Source: Prevotella sp. tf2-5
GTDB taxonomy: Bacteria; Bacteroidota; Bacteroidia; Bacteroidales; Bacteroidaceae
DNA: 64,000 bases
Reading direction: 5' to 3'
Assembly (NCBI RefSeq): GCF_900115435.1
Contig: NZ_FOWK01000002.1
Coordinates: forward strand, 62,001-126,000
The notes below the pieces were generated by a model that did no database searches, had not been told where the DNA came from, and was given only the letters and a program-made list of their open reading frames with translations. How positions within the stretch are numbered: the stretch's first letter is position 1; every line of letters starts with the position of its first letter. This document shows, piece after piece, positions 25,711 to 33,061 of the stretch. A program made the position numbers and the translations under genes.

Positions 25711-26886
25711 TCAAAACAGGATACCGGCTCTGATGTCTATTGCTGAAGTCTTCAGACTCTCATTGTCCATTGCGTTGAACAGACCGATGGAAGAACTGTA
25801 ATCGTAATTGATGGAGAGGCGAAGCGTATGTTTGCCAAGGGCAATGTCCGCACCAGCCCCTACATAAAATCCAAAATCCATGTCCTGAAACTTCTTGTTG
25901 TCACCACTGACTCCTTCCATCCCTTTCCCGGAAGCTCCTAACAGATGGTTGAACGTGATACCACCACGTATTAGGGGAGAAACCTTCTTCTCCGTATTAA
26001 ACAGATAGGCAAGACCCCATTGTGTCTGTAATGGGCAGCCCGTCAACTGACGGGAGTCCTTGGTTGCCTTGATATATCCGAGGTCGAGACCTATCTGGGC
26101 TATCAGGTGCTTGCTGATACGGGGAAACAGCAGGTCGAGACCTACAGAGACATTCGGAGAGAAAGCGGACAACGAGAAGTCATGATTCCTTTGCAACTGG
26201 ATATACTTCGGTGTTATGCTACCAGCCTTCATGCTAATTCCCGCATAGAAGTGCAACTTAATACTGGCGGTCTTCTTCTCGTCATACACGAATTGTACGC
26301 AGTCACCATATTCCGTGCAATACTCTTCAGAGTACTTGCGGGTCAGCGATGTCAGGTCTTCTCTGTTGTAATCTGTCTTCCAGAGTTGTTCTACCGTCTC
26401 ACTGCTTTTATGGAATACCTGGGCAAGCTCATTCATGTCTTGTTGTCGGATTTCCCATCTCTCCTTCGTATTATAGTCTAAAAAGTTACGTTCCTGCACA
26501 AGTCCGGTCTTACCCTCGTCACTTTCGAAATAGTAATAATTCGTGACCTTATCACTAATATAATAGAGGTTGACACCACCCTTGAGCAGATACTCTGCGA
26601 AAAGCAACTGCTCCTTATTGGCTATTCTCACCCTCTTCGTCACATAGAAAGCACCGTTATTCAGAAAGCGATAACCTTTGATGTCAGCAGGTTGATAGGA
26701 CACATACTCACCCTTTCCCTCTTTTTGGAAGATACACTCATAGGCATTGCGACGATCCGACCGATAGTCAATCACTCCCATGACTGTATCATTCTCATTC
26801 GTGATGATATATCCTTGTTTAGGATTCACCTGTGCATGCGTAAAAGCAAACAAAGTGCAAAATAAAATACTCAGTTTTGTTCTCAT
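25711..26886 (-). CDS. Outer-membrane barrel protein with N-terminal extension
   Basis: The 391-residue protein has a signal peptide (about 1-18, ending T-H-A-Q). A roughly 170-residue N-terminal part begins G-Y-I-I-T-N-E-N-D-T-V-M-G-V-I-D-Y, a pattern often seen in secreted Bacteroidetes proteins. A C-terminal barrel-like region of about 190 residues then ends with strand I-R-A-G-I-L-F. It is transcribed from the promoter in repeat copy 3. Function is not known; the barrel resembles that of the neighbour at 24852 in general layout only. Confidence 0.7.
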   Translation of the reverse strand: MRTKLSILFCTLFAFTHAQVNPKQGYIITNENDTVMGVIDYRSDRRNAYECIFQKEGKGEYVSYQPADIKGYRFLNNGAFYVTKRVRIANKEQLLFAEYLLKGGVNLYYISDKVTNYYYFESDEGKTGLVQERNFLDYNTKERWEIRQQDMNELAQVFHKSSETVEQLWKTDYNREDLTSLTRKYSEEYCTEYGDCVQFVYDEKKTASIKLHFYAGISMKAGSITPKYIQLQRNHDFSLSAFSPNVSVGLDLLFPRISKHLIAQIGLDLGYIKATKDSRQLTGCPLQTQWGLAYLFNTEKKVSPLIRGGITFNHLLGASGKGMEGVSGDNKKFQDMDFGFYVGAGADIALGKHTLRLSINYDYSSSIGLFNAMDNESLKTSAIDIRAGILF

Positions 26887-26910
26887 TGTCGTAAGTTATT
26901 AATTATGTTG

Positions 26911-27008
26911 CAAAGATACGTCTCTTATTTCATTTTACAAAATGTTTAGACAGGAAAGTGGATCATTCAGAACCGTCCCCAGTTTTCTAAGAAATGGATC
27001 ATTTAGAG
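26911..27008 (-). repeat. REP-plus-promoter unit, copy 3
   Basis: The minus-strand promoter (TATCTTTG at 26918-26911, TTTG at 26941-26938, 19 bp apart) adjoins a repeat at 26951-26989 with GTGGATCATTCAG-AACCGTCCCCAG and lacks the 29-bp insert. A second partial copy, AATGGATCATTTAG, follows to 27008 and supplies the stop codon of the gene ending at 26999. Confidence 0.75.
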
Positions 27009-27409
27009 TCACTCGCTTTTCGCAAAAAGTCATGATAAATACTATCAGTAAAGGCATCCATCGGTTCCATGTTTTTATTGTCATAAAATGATTTTAATTG
27101 GCTACAAAAATGACCATATGCAGGCTTATAGCCATATTGTTTAGCCATCACAACTGAGTAGAATAAGATTTCATGTGGAAACTTTGATTTCTCAATAGTG
27201 TCCTTTAGTTCTAAATAAGAAATTACATCGCCAGTACTGATAATTCTAAGTCTTAAACTATCTTCGTGGCTTAAATGATCTACTCTAATATCTGGTTCTA
27301 ATGGCTGCATATTTATAGCAATAAACCCCCGACAGATTCCCCCCAACAGAAAGCATCCGATGGTCAGAATTACCATTTTTAAACAGGATAGAATCTTATG
27401 TGTATTCAT
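26999..27409 (-). CDS. Membrane-anchored protein, 136 residues
   Basis: I do not recognise this protein. A single hydrophobic helix at about 10-28 anchors it; the rest is polar and helical and probably lies outside the cytoplasm. The gene is 7 bases downstream of the 27417 gene and may be a distant paralogue of it, since both have one N-terminal helix and a similar pattern of aromatic helices. Its TGA stop falls inside a partial REP repeat, so the original C-terminus may have been altered by the repeat. Confidence 0.5.
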   Translation of the reverse strand: MNTHKILSCLKMVILTIGCFLLGGICRGFIAINMQPLEPDIRVDHLSHEDSLRLRIISTGDVISYLELKDTIEKSKFPHEILFYSVVMAKQYGYKPAYGHFCSQLKSFYDNKNMEPMDAFTDSIYHDFLRKASDSK

Positions 27410-27416
27410 TTGACGA

Positions 27417-27809
27417 TTATTTCGTTAATATGGGTTTAATTCTATTTGCAAACTCTAACATTGAGGAATTAGGGGTATAATGATTTTTGTCATATATCGT
27501 ATCAGTAAGCAGCCTATATACAGTGTATCTTCCACTTTCGTCACTTTCCGCAAACGCTGTATACCAAGTATACATGAACAAGTCATATTTTTTAATCCCA
27601 TGTTGATACACAATCTCTCCCCAAATTTCATTTAGATTCTCAATGGATGGATTGTTACAAAAATTAACCCTAACACTATCTCTTTCCGCAAAGGGATCGT
27701 GGTTGTCTACAGAGGGGGTAGGTTCTGCCAAAGATTTTATCGTTTGTATAATCTCCGGTAGAACCATTCCTATTGCAAATATTATATAAAAATAGAATAA
27801 CTTCTTCAT
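27417..27809 (-). CDS. Membrane-anchored protein, 130 residues
   Basis: This is an unrecognised protein with an N-terminal hydrophobic helix (about 4-20), then a Pro/Asp-rich linker and a helical domain rich in Tyr and Asn (Y-D-L-F-M-Y-T-W-Y near 75-83). It is the first gene of a two-gene unit with the 26999 gene. No clean promoter was found upstream. The pair has the look of accessory, strain-variable genes. Confidence 0.5.
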   Translation of the reverse strand: MKKLFYFYIIFAIGMVLPEIIQTIKSLAEPTPSVDNHDPFAERDSVRVNFCNNPSIENLNEIWGEIVYQHGIKKYDLFMYTWYTAFAESDESGRYTVYRLLTDTIYDKNHYTPNSSMLEFANRIKPILTK

Positions 27810-27901
27810 AAAACCATTATAAACCGAAAATGTCTAACAATTTATCCAACACAGAACTCTGATTCGTTATAAATTTATAATCAGTAGAGCCAAGAAGGAA
27901 A

Positions 27902-28105
27902 TTTGGGGACGGTTCTCAATGATCCACTTTTGCCCTGTATATAACCCCGTAGCTGACTCCTGTGATTCGGGAGATTTGTCTGATGTCCGCTCCATATTCG
28001 CATAAGCATTATAGTTATTTCATCGACACCACAAAGGTACGGCTTTTATTCCACATTACAAAATTATTACACAAGAAAGTGGATCATTAAGAACCGTTTT
28101 CCCCC
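27902..28105 (-). mobile_element. Internally deleted element bounded by inverted REP repeats
   Basis: A left repeat (27902-27931, GGGGACGGTTCTCAATGATC) and a right repeat (28072-28105, GTGGATCATTAAGAACCG) face each other. Inside, read leftward, are a promoter (TTTG 28062-28059, TACCTTTG 28039-28032), a start-like ATGAAATAA, and a decayed C-terminal coding fragment ending in the left repeat. The arrangement is that of a RAYT-type transposon that lost its middle. The family name is inferred. Confidence 0.6.
27916..28008 (-). pseudogene. C-terminal remnant of a transposase-like helix-turn-helix protein
   Basis: Thirty codons are open in one frame, ending K-V-D-H-stop with the stop inside the REP repeat. 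The core I-R-Q-I-S-R-I-T-G-V-S-Y-G-V-I reads as a helix-turn-helix. The same fragment, diverged, occurs at 29105-29209. Stops lie just upstream. A RAYT-type (Y1) transposase with C-terminal HTH is the best explanation because of the flanking inverted REPs. Confidence 0.6.
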
Positions 28106-28113
28106 AAACCCCT

Positions 28114-28175
28114 AACCTCCAACTGATTTCTTCTGAAACGCCGATGTACAGGGCGTTTGCGGGCAGTTGGAGGTT
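28114..28175. repeat. Hairpin element with 12-bp arms (E2)
   Basis: AACCTCCAACTG (28114-28125) pairs perfectly with CAGTTGGAGGTT (28164-28175). The loop contains GATGTACAGGGCGTTTGCGG, a core shared with the hairpins at 28253, 28366 and 28966. Confidence 0.7.
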
Positions 28176-28180
28176 GCTCT

Positions 28181-28247
28181 AACCTCCAACTAAGCTCTCA
28201 CTAACCTCTAACATAGTGGGAGGTGGGTTGGATGTTAGTTGGAGGTT
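28181..28247. repeat. Hairpin with 11-bp arms reusing the E2 arm
   Basis: AACCTCCAACT (28181-28191) pairs perfectly with AGTTGGAGGTT (28237-28247). The arm sequence is the same as in E2 but the loop lacks the shared core. Confidence 0.65.
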
Positions 28248-28252
28248 CAGAC

Positions 28253-28314
28253 AACCTCCCACTGGTCTTGCGCCCTTTATTTATCGGGGTTTGCGGCATT
28301 TTTAGTGGGAGGTT
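28253..28314. repeat. Hairpin element with 11-bp arms (E3)
   Basis: AACCTCCCACT (28253-28263) pairs perfectly with AGTGGGAGGTT (28304-28314). The loop contains TTATCGGGGTTTGCGG (28281-28296), aligned with the E2 core. Confidence 0.7.
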
Positions 28315-28365
28315 AGGGGTATTATCGAAAATTCCTGGTTTCCTTCTACATGTAATTTTTAAAAC

Positions 28366-28446
28366 CCTTGTTACCGTTGCCGCCTTGCAAAACTGCTTGA
28401 TTATCAGGGGATTGTCGGTAACAACATAGCGGCAACGGTGACAAGG
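28366..28446. repeat. Hairpin element with 18-bp arms (E4)
   Basis: The arms 28366-28383 and 28429-28446 pair at 17 of 18 positions with one wobble (CCTTGT...TTGCCGC with GCGGCAA...ACAAGG). Loop core ATTATCAGGGGATTGTCGG (28400-28418) aligns with the cores of E2, E3 and E5. Confidence 0.7.
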
Positions 28447-28535
28447 AAAGGCGTTTTTGCCCCTAAAATGGGGTAAAAACGAGTATAGTGATGGTATCCA
28501 TTATTGTTTACTTTTGACGCTAATATCTCCTATGA

Positions 28536-28606
28536 AAGTAAATTCAGTGTGTTTACTCAGTAAATTCAGTGAATTTACTCACCAAATTCAGTGAATTTAC
28601 TGAGAT
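28536..28606. repeat. Repeats of palindromic AAATTCAGTGAATTTAC
   Basis: A perfect 17-bp palindrome TAAATTCAGTGAATTTA (28561-28577) is followed by a second copy of AAATTCAGTGAATTTAC (28584-28600) and preceded by a partial copy. No gene is near. Confidence 0.6.
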
Positions 28607-28648
28607 AGGAGGCATCGGAATAAAAATCAACTAACAGGGGTGTTTTAC

Positions 28649-28729
28649 GAAGGCGGCACCTCCTGCCTGCGAAGGTGCCGCTTCCTCGGGTCGAAGGCGG
28701 CACATTCGACCCTTGAAGGTGCCGCCTTC
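28649..28729. repeat. Nested palindrome of GAAGGCGGCAC units
   Basis: GAAGGCGGCACC (28649-28660) pairs with GGTGCCGCCTTC (28718-28729). Inside, GGGTCGAA (28688-28695) pairs with TTCGACCC (28705-28712), and further copies of GGCGGCAC and GGTGCCGC allow alternative pairings. The stretch is GC-rich relative to its surroundings. Confidence 0.65.
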
Positions 28730-28747
28730 ATAGGGGAAGGGGGCAGG

Positions 28748-28944
28748 GGTCAGGGTTAAGGGTTCACGGTTCATGGTTCAGGGGTAGGGTGATTAGCAAA
28801 TGAAGGCTTTAATCGGGTCGAATAAAGCCCTTAATTGGTATGAAAGTGGGCTTTAGTCGGTAACAAAACAACAGTTAGTCGGTAACAAAGTGCCCTTTAG
28901 TCGGTATGAAAGTGGGCTTCAGTCGGTAACTGATTTTTATGAAT
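28748..28944. repeat. Long direct repeat, copy D1
   Basis: A GGGTTCAGGGTTAAGG-type tract leads into GATTAGCAAATGAAGGCTTT (from 28791) and several GTCGGTAACAAA / GTCGGTATGAAA units. It recurs in the same orientation at 31653-31824, with D1 carrying one extra unit of about 22 bp. Confidence 0.75.
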
Positions 28945-28965
28945 TTTCGAAAAACATATAACCTT

Positions 28966-29030
28966 ATAACATGATGTGGCTCAAATGCCGATAAACAGGG
29001 GCTTTGCGGTATGTTAGATGTTCTAACAAC
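28966..29030. repeat. Core-containing repeat region (E5)
   Basis: GCCGATAAACAGGGGCTTTG (28988-29007), followed by CGG, matches the loop core of E2-E4. The flanks carry ATAACAT / ATGTTA and repeated ACATATAAC motifs rather than clean arms. Confidence 0.45.
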
Positions 29031-29094
29031 ATATAACATACATATAACATGGATATATCTTATTTGGTGAGATGTATGTTAGATGTTGAATCAT

Positions 29095-29348
29095 GGGGTC
29101 GGTTCTAGTGATCATTTTTCAGTTTCTGAATAACTCCAAACGAAACGCCCGTCAGCTGGGACAGTTGTCTGACTCCTGCCCCAAAGGAAAGGGCGTAACT
29201 TAACACTTCATTCTGTTAGAGTCCCCTGCTCTATGCGTATCAGTCTGGTCATATATTTTCCATGAATAATGCTTGACGATGGCAAAAATACAAACATATT
29301 TTGATACAGCCAAATTAATTACAATAAATGATCACTAGAACCGACCCC
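29095..29348 (-). mobile_element. Second inverted REP pair with decayed transposase fragment
   Basis: GGGGTCGGTTCTAGTGATCA (29095-29114) and its exact inverse (29329-29348) bound about 230 bp. Inside is a broken C-terminal reading frame with the same helix-turn-helix as the remnant at 27916-28008; its stop codon lies in the left repeat. It looks like a second, older deleted element of the same family. Confidence 0.6.
29105..29252 (-). pseudogene. Frameshifted C-terminal remnant of the same transposase-like family
   Basis: One frame from an ATG at 29252 gives fourteen residues (R-L-I-R-I-E-Q-G-T-L-T) and a stop. The next frame continues as E-V-L-S-Y-A-L-S-F-G-A-G-V-R-Q-L to the HTH L-T-G-V-S-F-G-V-I and stops as K-N-D-H-stop at 29105. 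A single frameshift near 29208-29216 links them. Confidence 0.6.
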
Positions 29349-29354
29349 GTGATC

Positions 29355-29376
29355 CACAGGGGGCTGACCCCCTGTG
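29355..29376. repeat. GC-rich hairpin beside the second REP pair
   Basis: CACAGGGGG (29355-29363) pairs perfectly with CCCCCTGTG (29368-29376) around CTGA. It lies 64 bases past the LRR gene stop, but no U run follows on the minus strand. Confidence 0.5.
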
Positions 29377-29439
29377 CTAGACCCCTGTGTTAATTTTATA
29401 ACCGATCACAAAATGTGACTAGTTAGTAAGTTGTCACAA

Positions 29440-31314
29440 TTACCAAAATTCTCCTTTCAGCAGTCCTGAAGTGCGTTTTTTCGACTTCACCCAGTAGAAA
29501 TAAGCTCCAGCCAGTGCATCTCTATAGCTGCCATATCTGGGACTGAAAAAGTCATCATTACTGATGTTGAATACATAGTCCCAAAAGTTATTGCTGCTTA
29601 TTCTTACGATAGTTGCATGATACTTTTTGCCACCGATAGACCACGTCACATGTTTCTTCTGTGCTTTCCATCCCTTGTTTAATTGTAGACTCAGGTCATA
29701 ATCGAGTATCCCTGGCCATCCATCAGTGTCAGACTGGTCTACCTTCGAATTCGGCAACGGGAAATCATACTTGTTCTCCTCATGGCTCGCTATTTCGGCA
29801 TCACGACGAGCCTTTTCTTCTTTCGACATATTATTTTTCCAGTACCATTCGCTGTCTTCCTTTATTTTGCCGAATCTGTCGATGACTTTAACAGACTTCA
29901 GATTGTCACAAGCCCAGAATATCTTCTTTCCCTTGATTATTTCTATGAGCCGGCTTGGGACAGTAGCCGAGGTTAGGCGTTTACACCAGCCAAACACTTC
30001 GTTTCCTATCCTCTCCAAAGATTCTGGAAGCGTCACACTGGTTATAGGACAGCTAGAGAAAGCTTGATCATCAATTCTTTTCAATGTCTTAGGCAAATTG
30101 ATACTTTTCAGTGACATACAATTATTAAAAGCACTTTCTCCGATAATGATCAGGTTGTCGGACAGGGTACAATTTTCCAAATTTTCACAATAATAGAAAA
30201 CATAAAATGGAAGTTCGCGGATGCCATTGCCTATATTTACATTTTTCAACGATTTGCAGCCATTAAAAGCGCTTCTACCAATTCTGGTAACTGAATTGGG
30301 AATAACAAGACTTTCCACATTTTCTAAGAATCTTAGTGCCTCCTCCCCTATCTTTGTTACTGTCGAGGGAATGACGAGCGACTTTGATTTTGAATGCCGC
30401 AACTGAGGAATAGAAGACAAGAAGTTATCGGGAATTTCCGTTGTACCTTCGCAAATAGCAACAAGGCCCCCCCTCTTGTCAATCTCAATATCCACCCCTC
30501 GCAATGTGACAATCGCCGTGCCGTTCTGAAAGTCTCTCTTCACCGCAGAGATACCGCAATTTATGACATTTGAATAATTCTTGTCAACAAGAAAGTAAGT
30601 CCATTTGCCGTCTTTATGAGCATTGTCCTTAACCCAGGTCATTCCATCTACGGAAGGTGACGACTCAACCATGAATTCTTTCTCCCCTTTCCTCAGAACC
30701 TTACCCTTCATCATAAGACCATTGTGGAAAGTCCCCTTGAACAGATATGTCGTATGATGGTTGTTCGCCAAGACATAGCCTGTTCCTTCACCTTCCAGTA
30801 AACCGTTGCTTATTTCGCCAGTCCAGTTTACGTCCGATATAGAAGACAGCCTATGTGTATGTGTGTCTCTTATAACAGAAGAACTTGGCGGATAATCTTC
30901 CACTTCCACGATAAAAGCCTTGCCCTTTGTCTTGAAATCTGCCGTCAAGTCAATCCATTCTGACTTGTTATTTTCTACTAATTTCGGAAACAATTGTCTG
31001 TTCCTTGCGATAATAACCTCGCGGTCAAGCTGCTGTTTCTCATCGGGGCGACAGAAATACACAGACGACACGCCGAAATAGTGGATGATATATCCCATCT
31101 TCTCGGCGTTTTCCTTAAACTTCTCACGTTTTTTCTCATTGTCAACTTTTTCTGAGTATTCGTAGCCTTTCGTTTCAATCCATCCCTTAGCGATGGCTTC
31201 ATCAAACTTCTTCTGCTTCTGCGCATTTACTACCTGTGGGCAAAAAGCCATTGCCACGAAAGCTAGTAAAACTACACTCACCATTTGTTTCGTGTTCTTT
31301 TTAATCACAATCAT
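29440..31314 (-). CDS. BspA-type leucine-rich repeat surface protein
   Basis: The 624-residue exported protein has a signal peptide (about 1-31, ending V-V-N-A-Q). The N-terminal 280 residues are of mixed character and include short repeats of the form Y-x-F-K-G-x-F-x-N-G (MORN-like) near 190-200. LRR_5 (BspA-like) repeats follow from about 300 to 500, with patterns such as S-V-T-R-I-G-R-S-A-F-N-G-C-K-S-L. The C-terminus carries a further unrecognised domain. BspA-like repeats often mediate adhesion. It is flanked by the D1/D2 direct repeats and REP pairs, so it may be an acquired gene. Confidence 0.75.
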   Translation of the reverse strand: MIVIKKNTKQMVSVVLLAFVAMAFCPQVVNAQKQKKFDEAIAKGWIETKGYEYSEKVDNEKKREKFKENAEKMGYIIHYFGVSSVYFCRPDEKQQLDREVIIARNRQLFPKLVENNKSEWIDLTADFKTKGKAFIVEVEDYPPSSSVIRDTHTHRLSSISDVNWTGEISNGLLEGEGTGYVLANNHHTTYLFKGTFHNGLMMKGKVLRKGEKEFMVESSPSVDGMTWVKDNAHKDGKWTYFLVDKNYSNVINCGISAVKRDFQNGTAIVTLRGVDIEIDKRGGLVAICEGTTEIPDNFLSSIPQLRHSKSKSLVIPSTVTKIGEEALRFLENVESLVIPNSVTRIGRSAFNGCKSLKNVNIGNGIRELPFYVFYYCENLENCTLSDNLIIIGESAFNNCMSLKSINLPKTLKRIDDQAFSSCPITSVTLPESLERIGNEVFGWCKRLTSATVPSRLIEIIKGKKIFWACDNLKSVKVIDRFGKIKEDSEWYWKNNMSKEEKARRDAEIASHEENKYDFPLPNSKVDQSDTDGWPGILDYDLSLQLNKGWKAQKKHVTWSIGGKKYHATIVRISSNNFWDYVFNISNDDFFSPRYGSYRDALAGAYFYWVKSKKRTSGLLKGEFW

Positions 31315-31419
31315 TCCTTTCTTCCTAAATAACGCAGCACTTAAGTTTATCTTTCTTTACAAATACTTGAGCGTCTAATAGTTCTTGCTAAGCAAGCGGC
31401 AAAGCCTGGCGGCTCAGGA

Positions 31420-31451
31420 TTTGGTCATGTCAGATGTTTTACTTATCTTTG
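31420..31451 (+). promoter_or_regulatory. Rightward promoter without a clear gene
   Basis: TTTG (31420-31423) and TATCTTTG (31444-31451) are 20 bp apart. No convincing gene follows on the plus strand. A minus-strand -7 box (31498-31491) nearby may serve the LRR gene. Confidence 0.4.
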
Positions 31452-31547
31452 TGCTGCAATTCAAAACAAGCAAATTTACCCATGACACTGCAAAGGTAAA
31501 AAAAATAAATGAATAATCTCCGTTTTGGGCAGAATTTTATAGTTAAG

Positions 31548-31646
31548 AAAACTGGGGATCTCAGTGATCCACCGCAAAGGTATCATTTTTTTCAAAAGCA
31601 AAATATTTGGACAGGAAAGTGGATCAATGAGTCCCCGAATTTTCTG
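31548..31646 (-). mobile_element. Minimal REP-promoter-REP element
   Basis: A left repeat (31548-31572, CTGGGGATCTCAGTGATCCA) and a right repeat (31612-31646, GTGGATCAATGAGTCCCC) face each other around a minus-strand promoter (TACCTTTG at 31582-31575). No coding remnant remains. It looks like the fully deleted form of the element at 27902-28105 and could feed transcription toward the LRR gene. Confidence 0.55.
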
Positions 31647-31652
31647 GTTAAG

Positions 31653-31824
31653 GGGTCAGGGTTCACGGTTAAGGGTTCAGGGTTAAGGGGTTGATTAGCA
31701 AATGAAGGCTTTAATTGAGTCGAATAAAGCCCTTAATCGGTATGAAAGTGGGCTTTAGTCGGTAACAAAACAACAGTTAGTCGGTAACAAAGTGGGCTTT
31801 AGTCGGTACCTGATTTTTTTGAAT
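31653..31824. repeat. Long direct repeat, copy D2
   Basis: This is the same-orientation copy of D1 (28748-28944): a GGGTTCAGGGTTAAGG-type tract, GATTAGCAAATGAAGGCTTT from 31693, then GTCGGTAACAAA units. It ends 27 bases from the stop of the Rid-like gene. The 0.5-kb stretch 31315-31850 contains no other gene. Confidence 0.75.
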
Positions 31825-31850
31825 GTCTTATTAAAAAAAGACAGTAAATT

Positions 31851-32996
31851 TTAATAAGCCTTGAGTTGTGGATTGTCCACTTTGCGGACTGCCATGCACT
31901 CCATCTCCACCAGCCAGCCGGAACGGCAGACGGGGGCATGGACGATGACATAGGGCTTGCCGTGGAAACGCTCTTCGTAAAGCTGGTGAACAACCTGATA
32001 GTCGGAGGTGTCGCGAAGATAAACCACCATATAGCCTACATCCTCATAGGTACACTCCGCCTCAGCGAGCAAGGTCTCCACATTCTCCCACATACGATGG
32101 GTCTGCTTGCGGATATCCTTGGGATACATGATCTCGCCCTTGTTATTGATACTTGCCGTACCGGAGATGAACACCTGGCGGCGGTCCTGATAGTCCACAC
32201 GGGTGCCACGCTCGAAACTCACACCATAGTCGCTGGTGCGGTTGAGGTGGGAGGGAGCGTAGAGGTAGTGAATCTGCTCCTGCTCAATACCGGCGATGGC
32301 ATAGTTGTCCATCTGTGATAAGACGTTAGGGTCAGCCTGTCTGCCACCGATACCCGTCGAGGCGATGAAGTGTGTGTTGACAGTCAGTCCCTGGGTGAAG
32401 AAGAACTGGTTGCGGGCACGGACCACCCCACCATAGTTCAGGTCGACATCATTGACGAAGAACCAGGTGCGGATGCAGTTGTCCTTCAGTGTGCAGCCCT
32501 CCTCCAGCAGTTGCATGCTATACTCATTGAAAAGCAGACGTGTCTGGTATTCCGAATTTGCCGCCATGTTATGAGCGCTGCCGTTCCACAGATGACGGAA
32601 GTCACCATGTCTCACCTCATAGAGCCCGCTCTTGCCGACACCCGTCTGTACGTTAGTCTGCAGATAAACCCACAGGGCGATCTTGGTACCGTCAAGCGGT
32701 GCCTGCTCAATGATGCTCTTGGCACAGTCCGTCACATCGTTGACGATGATGTCGTCAGCCTGGTTGGCGGAGTCACTCAGGAAATAGCGTTTGAACACGC
32801 TGCGTGCTCCCTTCAGTTCGCCTTCAAGCAAGGAGTTATAGGCATTGAGTATAGCCTCTAACTGCTCGGAATAGGTCAGTGTGGCATCATCCACATGAAG
32901 CATCACGTGGTATTCCCTCACTTCCGTTCCGTTGTCGAACTTGGATACCTCGGCATGTGCCTTCTCGAATGTTATCGTCTTTACTAGATGGTCCAT
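31851..32996 (-). CDS. Rid-superfamily (chorismatase/RidA-like) protein
   Basis: The 381-residue cytoplasmic protein has a C-terminal RidA/YjgF-like domain (about 255-370, with V-F-I-S-G-T-A-S-I and V-Y-L-R-D-T-S-D-Y). The N-terminal half is related in layout, giving a tandem arrangement like the FkbO/Hyg5 chorismatase branch. RidA proteins deaminate reactive enamines; the FkbO branch cleaves chorismate. Which chemistry applies here is open. It has its own promoter at 33015-33045 just past the ccsBA stop. D2 lies beyond its end. Confidence 0.65.
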   Translation of the reverse strand: MDHLVKTITFEKAHAEVSKFDNGTEVREYHVMLHVDDATLTYSEQLEAILNAYNSLLEGELKGARSVFKRYFLSDSANQADDIIVNDVTDCAKSIIEQAPLDGTKIALWVYLQTNVQTGVGKSGLYEVRHGDFRHLWNGSAHNMAANSEYQTRLLFNEYSMQLLEEGCTLKDNCIRTWFFVNDVDLNYGGVVRARNQFFFTQGLTVNTHFIASTGIGGRQADPNVLSQMDNYAIAGIEQEQIHYLYAPSHLNRTSDYGVSFERGTRVDYQDRRQVFISGTASINNKGEIMYPKDIRKQTHRMWENVETLLAEAECTYEDVGYMVVYLRDTSDYQVVHQLYEERFHGKPYVIVHAPVCRSGWLVEMECMAVRKVDNPQLKAY

Positions 32997-33014
32997 TGTC
33001 TTTTAATTTGACCG

Positions 33015-33045
33015 CAAAGGTACAAAAAAATGATAGAAACGCAAA
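33015..33045 (-). promoter_or_regulatory. Promoter of the Rid-like gene
   Basis: On the minus strand, TACCTTTG (33022-33015) lies 19 bp from TTTG (33045-33042). Confidence 0.65.
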
Positions 33046-33061
33046 AGGAAAACCAAAGGAA

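Noticed and set aside
28223..28429. A 68-codon plus-strand frame in the hairpin mosaic
   Set aside because: It crosses two hairpin elements, has no promoter and no protein-like composition.
28791..28944. CRISPR-like spacing of GTCGGTAAC units
   Set aside because: Units are short, unevenly spaced and the intervening sequence is itself repetitive; no cas gene is present.
31509..31694. A 61-codon plus-strand frame after an orphan promoter
   Set aside because: Most of it is repeat sequence (REP pair and D2 tract), so coding is unlikely.
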